In this document: positions 46,098-57,698 of the stretch, piece after piece
Numbering within the stretch: the stretch's first letter is position 1
Layout of the letters: each line of letters begins with the position of its first letter
NCBI GenBank assembly: GCA_029717555.1
Contig: JAMDHS010000055.1
Coordinates: 1 to 64,000 of the forward strand
Reading direction: 5' to 3'
Length of the DNA: 64,000 bases
Source: Peribolospora baueri
Taxonomy: Eukaryota; Basidiomycota; Peribolosporomycetes; Peribolosporales; Peribolosporaceae
The notes under the pieces: model-generated
What the model saw: the letters and a program-made list of their open reading frames with translations, nothing else
The model's database searches: none
What the model was told of the DNA's origin: nothing
Translations under genes and position numbers: made by a program

Positions 46098-47842
46098 ATG
46101 CAGGTCGACCAGGACGAGCCCGCGGCGGCGGCCTCCTCGACCTCACATCTCCCCCCCGCCGCTGCCGCCACTACCACCACCACCACCGCCACCGCCATCG
46201 CCCGATCCGCGACATCCTCGGACAGCGATGACCACCCCGATCGCCCCCGCGTCTTCTTCGACATGCACTTCCCCCCACCACGGCCCACCGACTCCGGCGC
46301 CCGCTCCCACTCGCCTCCCTCCAGCGCCAACGGCTCCCTCTCCCCGTCTCCCCCCGCCGAACCTGCCGCCGCCCAGATCAATGGTATCACCAGGCGTCAC
46401 CGCATCGTCATGGAGCTCTACTCCGACATTGTCCCCAAGACCGCAGAAAACTTTCGCGCCCTCTGCACCGGTGAAGCGGGCAACGGCCTTTCCGGCCTCC
46501 CGCTGTCCTACAAAGGCAGCGTCTTCCATCGGTGAGCGCCTTCCGTTCCGTGCCTGCTTCTCGCTGCCCCTCTCATTTTTTTTTCTTTTCCCTTCCAGCG
46601 TCATTCCAAAGTTCATGGTCCAAGGCGGAGACTGTGCGTAGCCCACCCGTTCTCCCACCCTCCCCGATCCCGCTGACCCCGCTCGTCCACGCTCTCCCAC
46701 TTCCCTCCAGTCACCAGGGGTAACGGCACCGGCGGAGAGTCGATATACGGTGAAAAGTTCGAGGACGAAAACTTTAACGGCGGAAGTCACGATCGGCCGT
46801 TCCTCCTCAGTATGGCCAACGCCGGTCCTAACACGAACGGCTCTCAGTTCTTCATCACCACCGCGCCGTGTACTTATTTGGACGGGAAACACGTCGTCTT
46901 CGGCCGCGTCCTCAAGGGCCGCTCCGTCGTTCGTCGCATCGAAAACGCTCCGCGCGGAGCGGACGATCGGCCCACGACGCCGGCCGTCATCTTGGCCGCC
47001 GGCCAGCTCGAGCTGGGAGAGCAGGACGGCGTCGAGACAGACCCGTCCGGGGATACGCATGAGGACTACCCCGAAGATGAGGAGGTGGATACGGAGAAGG
47101 TGCGTGTGCCGATGATGGACTTTTCGCATACCCTCCCTCTAATCCTTGTCTGCTCGCCGCCCTGCCTCTATCTTACCCTCGTCTCCTCCCGCCGCCTTGC
47201 AGCCCGAAATCGCTTTCCGCATAGCCTCCGAACTCAAAACGATCGCTAACGACCTCGTCAAGCTCAAACAGTATGAAGACGCCATCGCCAGTGCGTGTGA
47301 CCCCCGGTTCTTCCTTTCCACTCTGCTCTCCTGACCGATCGCCTTTGTCCCAAACAGAATATCAAAAAGCGATCCGCTACCTCAACGTCCATCCTGTCCT
47401 TCCCGACTCGCACGCCACCATACCGTCCTTCGTCAAAGACTGGAATGCTCTCCGCACCACCATCCAGCTCAATCTCGCCCAGTCCGCCGTCGCCGGAGGA
47501 CACCCGCAGCCAATGCTGGCCAAGGAAATGTCGACGATCGTGCTGGACAAGCGGGATCTGCTTGACTCTCAACAGGTCGCCAAGGCTTTGTTCAGGAGGG
47601 CCAAGGCAAAGTGAGCGACCGGTTTGCCTCTTGTTTCCAAGTCGCCTCTCACCCACCTCGCTTTCTCTTCTCCCAGCGTCCTGCTCAAGGAAGACGCGAA
47701 GGCCGAGGCGGACCTCCGAGCGGCGCAGGCCATCCTACCCACCGACGCCGGCATTCGCGCCGAACTTGCCGCCGTCCTCGCCCGTCGCGAGGCGCGCAGG
47801 CAGCGCGAACGCGCCGCATACTCCAAGATGTTCCAGTCTTAG
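46098..47842 (+). CDS. CPR6: Cyclophilin 40, peptidyl-prolyl isomerase with TPR domain
   Basis: Six exons by eye, with the first in-frame ATG at 46098. After an alanine/threonine-rich leader comes [10 protein letters not shown], the start of the cyclophilin fold. An unusual insertion of about 50 Pro/Ser-rich residues follows, and then the fold resumes at [20 protein letters not shown]. Next are [28 protein letters not shown] (catalytic arginine in FHR), [40 protein letters not shown] and [12 protein letters not shown]. An acidic linker leads to the TPR part ([48 protein letters not shown] and [20 protein letters not shown]), ending at the TAG 47840-47842. Cyclophilin 40 is a cytosolic Hsp90 co-chaperone: the TPRs bind the EEVD tail of Hsp90 and the other domain turns proline bonds. 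CPR6 and CPR7 cannot be separated here. Confidence 0.9.
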
Positions 47843-50800
47843 TAGCCAGCCGCCCGTCGTTCAAACGGCGCGCTACCCCACTTGCCCCGCCGGTCCCTTG
47901 ACCGCACTCGAGGGCGCTTCTGAACAATCCTCTCTTGGGGCTTGGGTGGTCCACTTGGCCTTTTTTTTTTTTTCTTTTCGTTCTCTTTGCGCCCTCGCGC
48001 TCCTTTCTCATTGCCACTCGGCATACATTAGTCGACCGCGCATAATGCTCCCCCGCTGCCCCATCTCGCTCCCAATTTTCTCCTTTTTTTTCTCTCTCTT
48101 CCCTTCTCCTTCTCTTTGCCCTCGCCCCTGACCGTCCGTCCGCTCTCACACGACGTTCTTCTCTGCAGATAGCATAACGCAGCCCAGCCTCTGAACCGGT
48201 CACCACAGTCCGTTCCGTTCCGCTTCCAATCATCCTCTTTTTCTTTTTTATCTCACCATCCATCGACTGGCTAAACTGATCCCCTTCTGGCATTCTCTTC
48301 TCTCTCGGAAGCATGTACAAATTAGGCTCGTTCGTTCGTTTCGTTCGCTTGACCGGACGACGGCGAGGTCGGTGTCCGTTCGCCCACCTCGTCTCCCTTC
48401 CATTTCTTTTTTATTTTCTTTTTTCCTTCCTTTTACCTTTTGTCCTTTGTCCGTTCGCTGTCTACCGCCCGCCCGTCCATCGCGATGGCTCTCGTTTACC
48501 GATCCGATCCGATCTGATTGCTGTCCTCGTTCATGTCCCATTTGTTTTTTTTTGTTGTTATCCCATCCCTTCAACCCACGTTCACGTCCACGTTCCCGAC
48601 ACACACACAGCATCCTAACCTATCCACGGACCGTCGTCCTCGCTCGCTCTCGCCCCGCCCGCTCGCTCACGCCTTCCTTGCATATTCCATCGTGCAACTC
48701 ATCGTCGTCCTTTTGCTGTCCGATCCGACTCCATTCCACGGACCCTGTTAGAGCGAACGGGTAAGATAAGACGGGCTCTCTTTCTAACTTGGGGACTTGG
48801 GAACTCGGGGACTTGGACTTGGGATGGGTTTATGGCCATCGATGAGACGAGACGGCGACACACATGTTGATCACATCACATGTTCCCCTCCTTCGTTCCT
48901 TCGTTCGTACGGCGGGGGCATCGGGGTAGAGAAGGCGAGAGAAGAAGAGAGAAGAAGAGAGAAGGCGAGGAGGCGAGGAGGCGCTTAGCCTAACCCCTAT
49001 TACCTACCTTACCTTACTACCTACCTCCCGCTACGGAGCGGGAGCGAGAGCGAGAGTGAACGGGGCCGGGGGCCGGGCGGCGGGCAGGGAGGGAGGGAGG
49101 GAGGGATCGGGAGGAGGCCGGTGTGTGTGAGGTAGGAGGCTGGTGTGCGGGTGCGCGGGCGGGTGTGCGCGGAGGCGAGGGAGCGGAGGTGAAGGAGAGC
49201 GGAGACGAGGGAGAGCGGAAGGAGAAACGGAAACGAGAACGAGAACGGAGGCAGAGGCGGAAAGGAAGGTGGAGAGGACGTGAGGAGCGTTTCGTTCGTT
49301 CCTTCGTTCGTCGATCGGTTGGAATGGCGCATAGGCATGCGCTTTGTTTGCGCTTTGTTGCGTTGCGTCGAGTTTGCGTTGCTGGCGTTGCACGTATGTG
49401 GTACGTGGGTGGTACTTGCGAAGGTAGGTGAGAACGCCGACGGCGACGGCGGTTCCGTACGTGTCGGTATCGTATCGTATCGTATCGTCGAGCATATACG
49501 GAATACAGACGCCCGCCGAACGGACGAGGGATGAGAGCCACGGGCCGGCGGTAGGGCGAGCTGGAGGCGCACCAGGATTGCAACGGATTTCGTGCCGCGG
49601 CACGCTCCCGCCCCGGCCACCTGCGCAATTTTTCTTTTCTTTTTCTTTTTCTTTTTTTTTTTCGAGATTCCAACTTTTGACATTCGGTTTCACTTTCCGG
49701 TTTTCGGCTCCGCCTCCTTGATTCGATTCGATTCGATTTCGGCTCGCGTTTCTCTCGTTTCGCCAACATGATCTTCATGCGATCGACGGCGGGCGAAGGA
49801 TGTGCGCGACGGGATGGGATGGGATGGGCCGCCTTCCCTTTCCCTTCCATCGCGTCCGAACCCTTGGCCACACGCCCTTACCGTTCGCCCGTTCGTATCC
49901 GGGGACCGCCTGCGCCCGCGAGGGCTGTTGTTGAAAGTTCCGTCGGTTCGGCTCGGATGGGGTCAGCATTCAGCATTCCCGGAAGAACGGACGGACGAAC
50001 AGATGGACGGAAGGGGCCGCCGTTCGCCCATTGGGATCCTCGACGGAAGTTCGGTCGGTACGGATGATTCGGAAAGCTCGGAGCGCGTTAGTACCGACCG
50101 CACCAGTGCGCGGGGCGGGGCCTTCCTTCGGGGCCGCGTGCGTTTTCGTTTCGTCTTCTATTGGCTTGCGGCGGCGGCGGCGGGAGCGAGAACGGGGGGC
50201 GTGGGAAAAGAAAGGAGCGAGCGAGGGGATCGGGGAGGTGGGTAACGGCGGACGACGGGTCATGCTACCCGTGCCCTTGGCAGGCGTGGTGGGTAACAAC
50301 TAGCTAGGCGCTGGGTAGTATGTAGCAGTAGTACAGCGCCGCTCTGCATTCGGGTCTTGTCCGAACGCGTCGGACGAGGGCAATGAGTGGAGCAAGAAGA
50401 CCATGTCGGAAGCGATAGCGAGAAGCAGGGCGCCGCTTGCAGGCGCGAAAGGAACGGCTCTACTTAGGCTGGCTTGCTTGCGCAGAAGGACACCGACCGA
50501 CGGGACCGCCCCCAAAACAGCCGCCTCTAACGACGGCCCGGCCCGACGAAAAAATAATGCGGCCCGACCGCGGTTCAAGCAAGGGGCACATCGTCAACGG
50601 CCACGTCGTAGCTTCCGACGCGCGGGCGACAGCGAGCGGCCGTTCAACGTAAGTTCGGTCGGTTCCATCGAGCAGTTGATGGGCGATCGGATATAAAGGT
50701 TATACGGCGGATACAAGCGCAAGGTCGGGTCAGCTCATGTGCGTGCCAGCCGGCGGAATCCTGGATCGACGCCGCCGTTCCGCCCCTTCGGCATCGGGGC

Positions 50801-50844
50801 GGAAGCAGCGGTGCAAAGGACGACGACGGCCACTCAGCCAGGGC
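47843..50844. other. 3-kb convergent intergenic region
   Basis: Between the 3' ends of CYP40 and the lipase. It holds pyrimidine-rich DNA, (GAGA)-type repeats near 48935-48965, a GGGA run (49086-49105) and a TATCG array (49467-49490). No frame has recognisable content; an ATG-started frame of 97 codons at 50403 is arginine-rich and not convincing. Confidence 0.5.
49467..49490. repeat. (TATCG)n pentanucleotide microsatellite, second locus
   Basis: Four to five copies of the same pentamer as at 25312-25346. Confidence 0.85.
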
Positions 50845-53800
50845 TCACCGATGTGGCAAGTGACAGCTGAGCATGTTCGTTGAAAAGACAATCTGACCAA
50901 ACACGTCTCTCAGATCCGCTCCCTCTCGCACTCGGAACAGTCTACGGCCGGCCTCGGCCTGCCGTGTCCCGGTCGTACCTCCGGAGCTTGGGCTGGTGGC
51001 GACGCCGCTCAGAGAGGCCTGCAAATCTTGAGGTTCGAGGAGGAGGAAGATGTCGCCGGGGGGGAAGAGGTGCGTCGACCGCATGTTCGCTTCCAGCCTC
51101 TTGCGCACCGAGACGAACTGCAAGCCGAGCCGGGCCCGGTGTGTCATAATCTCAGCCAGTCAGTCCGCCCGTTCATCAGCGCACGGGCCACCGAGTAACG
51201 AAACAATAGAAAACGGCGACCCAACAGCACATACGCACCCACTGCTCTTCATTTCTCTTCCTGTCCCACATCCCCTGCCCATCCAGCTGCCCGCCGAGGT
51301 ACTGGAAAGCGCGAGTGGTAAGATCCGTCATCCGCACAGAGTTCGATGGGCCCGCGGCGTCGCCGTCACTGCCACCCGTCTGATTCTCTTGGTTCTCGGC
51401 GGCGGAACCGCCAGAGCTCCGCGTCTCGCTCTGACGATCCTCGAAACAGAGCCACGCGCAGGCGTTTCGAATGTCCAGCACAGCGCCAAGGCTGAGCCGG
51501 CTGACGACGTCGTACGAATACACAAAGCTGGTGATCAGTCCCCTCGAGCGCGCACTCAGGTTCTGCGTCGTCACGCACGGCGGGGCGAAGCACCATGCGT
51601 GGACGGGCTTGCCCGCTGGGAGGCCGCTCGAGCGTGTCGTCAGTTGGGTCTCTGGGTCCGCCCACATGAGCGCTAGGAGCGCGGCTAAGCCCGCGCCGAG
51701 GGAGTGACCGACGATTTCCAAACCTGACGAATCCCATGGATGGATGGCGACGGCGCCGCGACGTAGCGCAGCGCAAACAGAGGTAGCGATGTAGTCAGCA
51801 CCCAATGACGCACGCCAGAAACCGAAAAAAATTAAGAACGCAAGCCGTTAAATTAAAAGGTGAGACAGAGTGAGACAGATTGGAAAAAAATGAAAACGTA
51901 AAACGAATTGATGATTATAAAATCAGATAAGATAAAGATGATGGACATGAGGCCAAATTTAAGTTAGAATTAAATGAAGTAAAGATAAATAAGATAAAAC
52001 AGACAGGACGGCAAGGCTCACCGTATCCCTCGTTCTTCATCAACGCCCTCGCCACCGCCCGAGTTACAGGCCGCCTCCGGCCTCCAATTTCTCGCGCCGT
52101 GGCATAAATCCCCTCGTGTACGAGCTGCTCCTCCTCTTTGCCAAGAGAGACGCCCGCGCCGCCCGCCGCTTCGTCGCGTCCGGACCTCGTGTTAGCCGTT
52201 CGACTGTGGCGGTTCCGTCGCCCTTGCTCCTCCATGGGGACGCTCTCGCAGGTGAGGTCGACGGCGAGGTCGCCCAGGCTCATGGTGCCTCGCAGTACGA
52301 GAACGATCGTCCGGCGAGCATGGTCGGTGACGACGTCTAAAGGAAGCGAGGCAGTGGTAGAGCTCCGGTCAGATGAACGACAAAGCCATGCAGCGGTTCA
52401 CGTCAAGTGGACGCGGACGCGCCACGCCATCCATGGGCGAATGGACGGACGGTCGAGATGGATTGGATCACTCACAATACCTCGGACGGCTTGGCGCAAC
52501 TGTGCCCTCCCTTCCCTCTCTCACCTCCCTTCTCCCTCCGTGCCCTCCTTTCTCTGCTCCCGGAGGACCTTCGCGTTCCTCTGCACCGCGCCTCAGAAGC
52601 ACCCTCTCCATCCTCGCATCGTCGTAGCTGCCTGCGTGCGCCGCTCCACTTTCAAGTCCGCCGAGGCGGTGGAGCAAGTCGTCGTCGTGTCGGCCGCGGA
52701 GGAGATCTAGGAAGGAGTAGGTCGTGCTTCCTTGGCCTGGACTTGGCCCATCTCTAGGAGACGCAGTAGCGGGGGAGGTGGTAGCGTCAACGGGGGCCGC
52801 GGTGGGCTCCGCAGTATCTGGCGCTTCCACCGGAGCTTGTCCATCTCGCTCTGCTTCGGCCTGCACCAGCACGGCGCCGCCGGCTTCCTCGTCCCTCTCC
52901 TCCTCCCAGCCCGGATACGCGCCCGGCATCGCCCCGCGGCTCGTTCGTCTTCGAGGTGCACAAGCTAAGGCGTCCAGGAACTCTCGCTCGTCCGCGCGCG
53001 CGCTCACTGCTGGTGGACCCTCCTGGCTCGCCTCCGCCTCTGTTATTGCCGTCGCAGGCTCGTGTGATGCACCGGTGCCTGAAGAAAGTCGAGAAGCCAT
53101 AGAGGCAGGCGTCGCCGCCTGTGCTTGGGAGTCTGCCGAATCCAGCCAATCGACCAAGGTGGGCAAGGGGACGCCGAAGAACAACAGCCCCACTCCGCCA
53201 TAGACGCCCAACACGAGCTTGGAGTACTGCTTGAAGCGGCCAATAGCCTGGGACACCGTCAACGGCCCGGCAGGGCGTACCGAAGTTGTCGACTGGCCTC
53301 GTCCGCTTACCGACGTTGACTCGGGCGGTGCGGGTTCGGAAGATGCTGAGATCTCGGCGTCGATAATGTCTCCCTCGTCAGCCGGAAGGTGTTCTTCTCG
53401 CGTGATCCTTACTGAACCCGTTTGGGAAGGCGGAGGAGAGGTAGGTGCAAGTCCTCGACCAGGAGCAGTTCCACCCTGAGCGGGTTCGCCGGCATCGGCG
53501 GCGGCGGCGGATGGCGGCGACAGGGACACCTCGTCGAGTTGGCGGAGCATCTTTTCCTCAGTGTACCTCCGCGTGACGAGCTGCACCGCCACCCAGGCGA
53601 CGATAGCGCGGGTGACGGTGAACGTCGAATAGGCAGGGAGACCTCCGGGGGGAAGATCTGGGGAGTCGGGATTCCATTCGCGTCTTGTTATCGTCATGGA
53701 AAAAAGAGCAAAAGTGAGGATGGGGGACTCGCGGCCGAAGTTCATGTACGGCGACGACGCCACTCACTTGACGAGCGCCCCGAACGTGCTTAAGCTCTTC

Positions 53801-54495
53801 AGCACTTCGCTGCCCAACAGCCTCCTGAGGCCCTCCACACCACTACTGGCGGCGGTGAGACCGCCGCTGGTCAAGCTAGCGGCGAGGTCGATAGACCCGA
53901 GAGCGAGAAAGTCGACCGCGTCAAAAAGACCCCCAACCGCCTTTCGCATCGCTGAGCTGCTCGGTCCGCCTCCAAGGGAAGAGTCCGTGGACGCCAGGCC
54001 GAAAGTGTGGTCAGCGAACGCGAAAGGTGCCTGGATGAGAGCGGACGTGACGCCACGGGCGAGACGGAGGCCAAAGTGCGTGCCCAGGCGGGCGGCGGTA
54101 AAGCCGGTAGAAGATGCCGCGTTGACGAGCGAAAGCGATTGCTGGGCCCTGTCAAGGTCGAATGCGCGGGCCGGACCGATGGCAGAGTCCCGGAGGACGG
54201 TCGGCACGGTGTGCGGTGCCGGAGGAGACAGGGATGGGCCGGCAACCGTGGTGGGTGAGATTCCTATGGTTTCTTCCACTCCTTGCTCTCCGCCATCGTC
54301 GTGGCCGCTCCGACGGACCTCGTCGTCCTCGGTGGCGAAAACCATAGACGAGGGTACTTCAGAGGCGGCGACGGCGTCGGCCAACTGGAACTGCTCGGCC
54401 TCGGTGACGTCGTCCTGGCCTTGTTGCAGCCCCTGTTCCTGTTCCTGTTCTTGTTCGTGGGTCCTGGGTTGCTCTTGAGGGTATATCTGGGTCAT
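50845..54495 (-). CDS. Class 3 (diacylglycerol-lipase-like) lipase
   Basis: A minus-strand gene with the start at 54493-54495 (MTQIYPQEQPRTHEQEQEQE). The head is acidic and Q-rich. A small-residue region follows (ARLGTHFGLRLARGVTSALI, FDAVDFLALGSIDLAASLTS). Exon 2 begins at REWNPDSPDLPPGGLPAY and holds the helix AIVAWVAVQLVTRRYTEEKM plus a long, variable Ser/Ala-rich part. The catalytic part then reads VVTDHARRTIVLVLRGTMSL, GDLAVDLTCESV and EGIYATAREI. The nucleophile serine is in LEIVGHSLGAGLAALLALMW, the aspartate probably in FVYSYDVVSRLSLG, and a histidine in SCHLPHR just before the stop at 50845-50847. This order matches fungal lipase_3 proteins related to sn-1-specific diacylglycerol lipases, which hydrolyse glycerolipids at membranes. 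No clear four-helix membrane anchor is seen. The total is about 1,000 residues. Short introns in the catalytic part were not all fixed. Confidence 0.87.
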
Positions 54496-54956
54496 CTTGA
54501 GAGCGGGGAAGGAGATGGAGGTGGAAGGAGAACAGCGGGGTTCGAATCGAGACTGGATTCTGTGACGGGTGCCGATCACGCGCGTCAGGCACACAACCCG
54601 CGGGGATCGACGTAAAAGTGCCTGATAGAGAAGGCCAAGGGCAGTTCCAAGCAAGTCGCATCGAGCACCCGTTCTTCAACCTCCATATATGCGGTAGGTA
54701 GGTAGGTAAGTGAGTTAAACGGGATACGGACACGACCGGGCGTCCTTTGGTTGCATTGAGGGCCCTTGTCGGAGTCGCGTCGAGGCTAGTCGATGGACCT
54801 ACCATTGAGAGTCCAACGTGGGAGACGTGTCATTCGTGGAGTTGTGGGTACTCGAATGAATTACACATGGACGAGTGCTGGAGCGATGGCACAATACATG
54901 ACCACAGATGAGACATTATGACGAGAGCGAAACGCACACGTACACCAAGGCGCTTC

Positions 54957-54988
<32 letters not shown>

Positions 54989-55033
54989 GTTCCGGCTCGG
55001 TCGTTCAGCGTCACCGTGCGCCGGGGACGATCG
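54496..55033. other. Intergenic region with poly-T tract
   Basis: About 540 bp containing the lipase promoter and leader and a 28-nt poly-T run at 54957-54984. No gene is seen. Confidence 0.5.
54957..54984. repeat. Poly-T homopolymer (28 nt; poly-A on the minus strand)
   Basis: An uninterrupted run of 28 T. It lies 50 bp past the stop codon of the minus-strand gene at 55034, so it is poly-A in that gene's sense. Confidence 0.9.
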
Positions 55034-55713
55034 TCAGGCTTGATTACCCACGACTTCTCGAGCAATCCCTCGCTTCTTCTTCCTCGGCCTCGGCGTCTCC
55101 TCGGCGTTCTCTCCTTCCGAGACATCCTCCTCCTCCTCCACAGAACGTTTGCAAAAATTGCGGACGGCCCCTTTCCAGCGTTCTTCGTAGTCGTCGCCGT
55201 CGGGATGAGGACGCTGTGGCTTTATACGACCTCTGGAGTGGGTAGCCTGCTCCCGGAGCGCCCACCTAGAAGCCACCGCCGAAGCACGCTCAGCCGATCA
55301 AGGGCGCCCCGAACTCGAGCAACATGTGGAACGTCAGCGGTCGCTGCAGTCGCAACAACTGCACTCGTCTGCATATCTGCACCGAATGTGGAGGCCACGC
55401 CCGGCCAATCTCTGTGGCTGTTCCGTCATAAAACAAGACCAGAGACCGGCGTCGCGCTCAGCCGTGGCGCCTCAAAAATGAGCGGTTTCGGATCAAGACG
55501 CCTTACCAGCCAGTGTCTTCTATGCAGCTCCGTTCCCGCGACGGCTTGTTGCTTCGCCTTCATCACTTCATCCCCCCTCCCTGCCTTTTCCCCAATGGGA
55601 CCGCTTGCAAGCCGGCCATGGCGCAGAAGTCCAAGCAGGTTATTAACGAAGACGAACTCGGGATAGCCGGCAAAAAATGCTTTCCAAGCCAGCAGACGAA
55701 AAGTGGTAGGCAT
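55034..55713 (-). CDS. Hypothetical basic protein, gene model uncertain
   Basis: A possible start at 55711-55713 reads MPTTFRLLAWKAFFAGYPEF, then GDEVMKAKQQAVAGTELHRR and a good donor (CTG/GTAAGG near 55508). Near the other end one frame reads RWALREQATHSRGRIKPQRP, DDYEERWKGAVRNFCKR and an acidic/basic tail EEEEDVSEGENAEE...RKKKRGIA to the stop at 55034. The tail reads like real protein and suggests a nuclear or nucleolar protein. Between the two ends several acceptor and donor choices exist and I could not settle the phase. Further 5' exons up to about 55950 are possible. I do not recognise a family. Confidence 0.35.
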
Positions 55714-56705
55714 GGCAGGTTAAGTGATGAGATCCAAGTGCGGGCACCGTATCTGCTGTCCCGCTCGTCCCGCTCGCTAGCGAGCTCGCGCTCTGCTCAT
55801 CGTCTCCCGCTTGCAGGAGGCTCCCCCAGCGCTCCTCCTCTAGCAGAGGCGCCTTCGCTCCCGGCGCCCGAGAGCTTATCAACCTTGGGGAATTTCCGCT
55901 GGAAGACCTTCCCCGCCACGGCGATGCCGACGCCTGGGCCCGTGTTCTCCTAGCGTTGCCCCGCCCTTGCTCTCCCGCGCACCCCAATACCCAGTCACGC
56001 GCGTGCGGAAAGTGCAATAAAAGGAAGAAGGATGAAGGAAGGCGGGTGGGTGGCGTTTGATCGGAGCTCCATATTTCTAAAAAGAGGCGTGTCCTGACCA
56101 GTCTGGACACTTGGCCAAAGACCAGACGAAGAGGGCCGCAGGAATAAAAGAGCGGGACAAAGAAGACGCAAGGTGGGGGCAAGCAGAAGGGCGATAGCGT
56201 TAGTCCTCCTGTGCCAGAGAAAACGAAAAGTGCGATTTGCGTCGTGGAAGCGTTGCTCGATGAAGGAGGGAGAAAGATAAGACTTGGAGCTGGTTATGAA
56301 AAAAAACATCCACGGTTCAAAGGGCTTGAATACAACATTGAATAAAGCATCATTACAAGCCCTGTACAACTTTCAACCTCGCTGCCGCAGCGTTTCGACC
56401 ACTTCGCCCTTCACCTGCAGCACTCAATCCTCGTCCTCGAGCAGAAGTAGTGCCATCCCATAGACTATATCCGACCCACCGCCACTGGAGCAAGCTCTCG
56501 TTTAGCAGATACTCCACCGGTAAGCGAGCCAGCATGTCTCCGACTAGTATTTCCAGCACCGGTGCCTCCGGGTGAGTCTCTCCAACCAGGCGACACGCAT
56601 GATGTCGTCGTTCTCCCTTCTCTCTTCTTGGCCAGTCGTGGGAGAGGAAGGCGGGGTTGCGCCAGAAGAAGCTGAACTCTCTCCTTTACTTCACCTCACG
56701 GTTAC
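55714..56705. other. Interval with no settled gene
   Basis: A minus-strand frame near 55770-55950 (VAGKVFQRKFPKVDKLSG) looks coding-like and could be a 5' exon of the preceding minus gene. On the plus strand, 56530-56700 may hold the 5' exons of CGR1: an ATG at 56535 is followed by a GTGAGT donor, and SWERKAGLRQKK starts at about 56633. The phases do not join cleanly. Confidence 0.4.
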
Positions 56706-57518
56706 ATGAGCAGCGACCACATTTCGGGAAATCGGAGGATCACGCCGTGGGAGAAGAAGGTGGAGAAGAGGAAGAAGGAGGAGGCCATCAAGGCATTGGA
56801 AAGGGAGATGAGGGAGGAGAAGGAGGCCGAGAAGCAGCGGTGGGTTCTTTTATTTTGCGGTCCGGTTTGGCCAGCGAGTTTTCTTTTCGTCTGTTTGGCC
56901 TTGGAGCCAACGACCATGTTGGAAGGGAACGCCGCTCGCTCTCTTACGAACTTGTTGGCTGACTTCTTCTGTTCTACGCTCTGCGGCCCCGATCCGTTTC
57001 TCTTCCCTTCTTCATCTTCCGCGTCTCCACACACGGAAAGACGCAAAGATATTACGAAAGAACGTAAAGAAAGGGCAGAAGAAAAGGCTAGGATGGAGAT
57101 GATGGCTGCGAAGGTGAGCGTCCCTTCATCCGTCTCGCTCTCCTTCTCCATTTCTGCGATGAGACGGACGACAAGGGAGGCTGCTTGGACCTTGCGGTCT
57201 CGTGCTCACGCAACTATCTGTACGCCATCATATTTTCAAACTTGACCTTCCAACGACTTTACCATTGCAACTTCTCTCCAACGCCGGCTCTCTTGACCCG
57301 TTCCATCATCCGTCAACAGATGAGCGCGAAACGACTCCAGCGAAAGATGAAGAAGCTCAACAAGTCGGGGAAGAAGTGCGTCTTTCCTTCTCTTCTTTCC
57401 ATTTGTCTGACCCTCACTTGCCTTCCTCCTCTCATTCTGTCAGTCTCTCTGATGTGCTGTCTTTTTTTCTGTTCTTCTGCTTCCGCTTCTTCTCTACAGG
57501 GTCGCTCATCGCACGTAG
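56706..57518 (+). CDS. CGR1: rRNA-processing protein Cgr1
   Basis: Four exons give a highly charged helical protein. The blocks are ITPWEKKVEKRKKEEAIKAL, EREMREEKEAEKQR, RKDITKERKERAEEKARMEM, MAAKMSAKRLQRKMKKLNKS, and a final exon GKKVAHRT with TAG at 57516-57518. The pattern 'WE.K...R......L..E.E.E...I..ERRE..EE..R.E..AAKM.AKR..R...R.NK' is that of Cgr1, a nucleolar protein needed for 60S ribosomal subunit maturation and 5.8S/25S rRNA processing. I start at the ATG 56706, which gives about 95 residues, shorter than the usual 110-120. The typical N-terminal SGK.W block is missing, so a 5' exon probably remains to be found in 56530-56700. Confidence 0.72.
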
Positions 57519-57698
57519 ACATCCAGTTTCGATGCCCCTCTCCTTTCCCTCTCGTCTCCCGTCTTTGTCCTTGTATTTTAGAGTGTGACTCCTATGGTAC
57601 CAAGCTTCATTCGAAGAAAATGGTTACTTCTCCGCGCTCGCATTGGGTATACGCAGTGCTTTCTCTGTCCAAATCATAACAACCAGCACGATCGAACA

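Noticed and set aside
49017-49871. Overlapping minus-strand frames of 220-285 codons
   Set aside because: All three minus frames are open at once over GGGA and GAGA repeats, which shows lack of stops and not coding selection.
55513-55953. Plus-strand open frame of 146 codons
   Set aside because: It lies opposite the coding-like minus-strand exons at 55.5-55.9 kb and has no motif; more likely the shadow of the minus gene.
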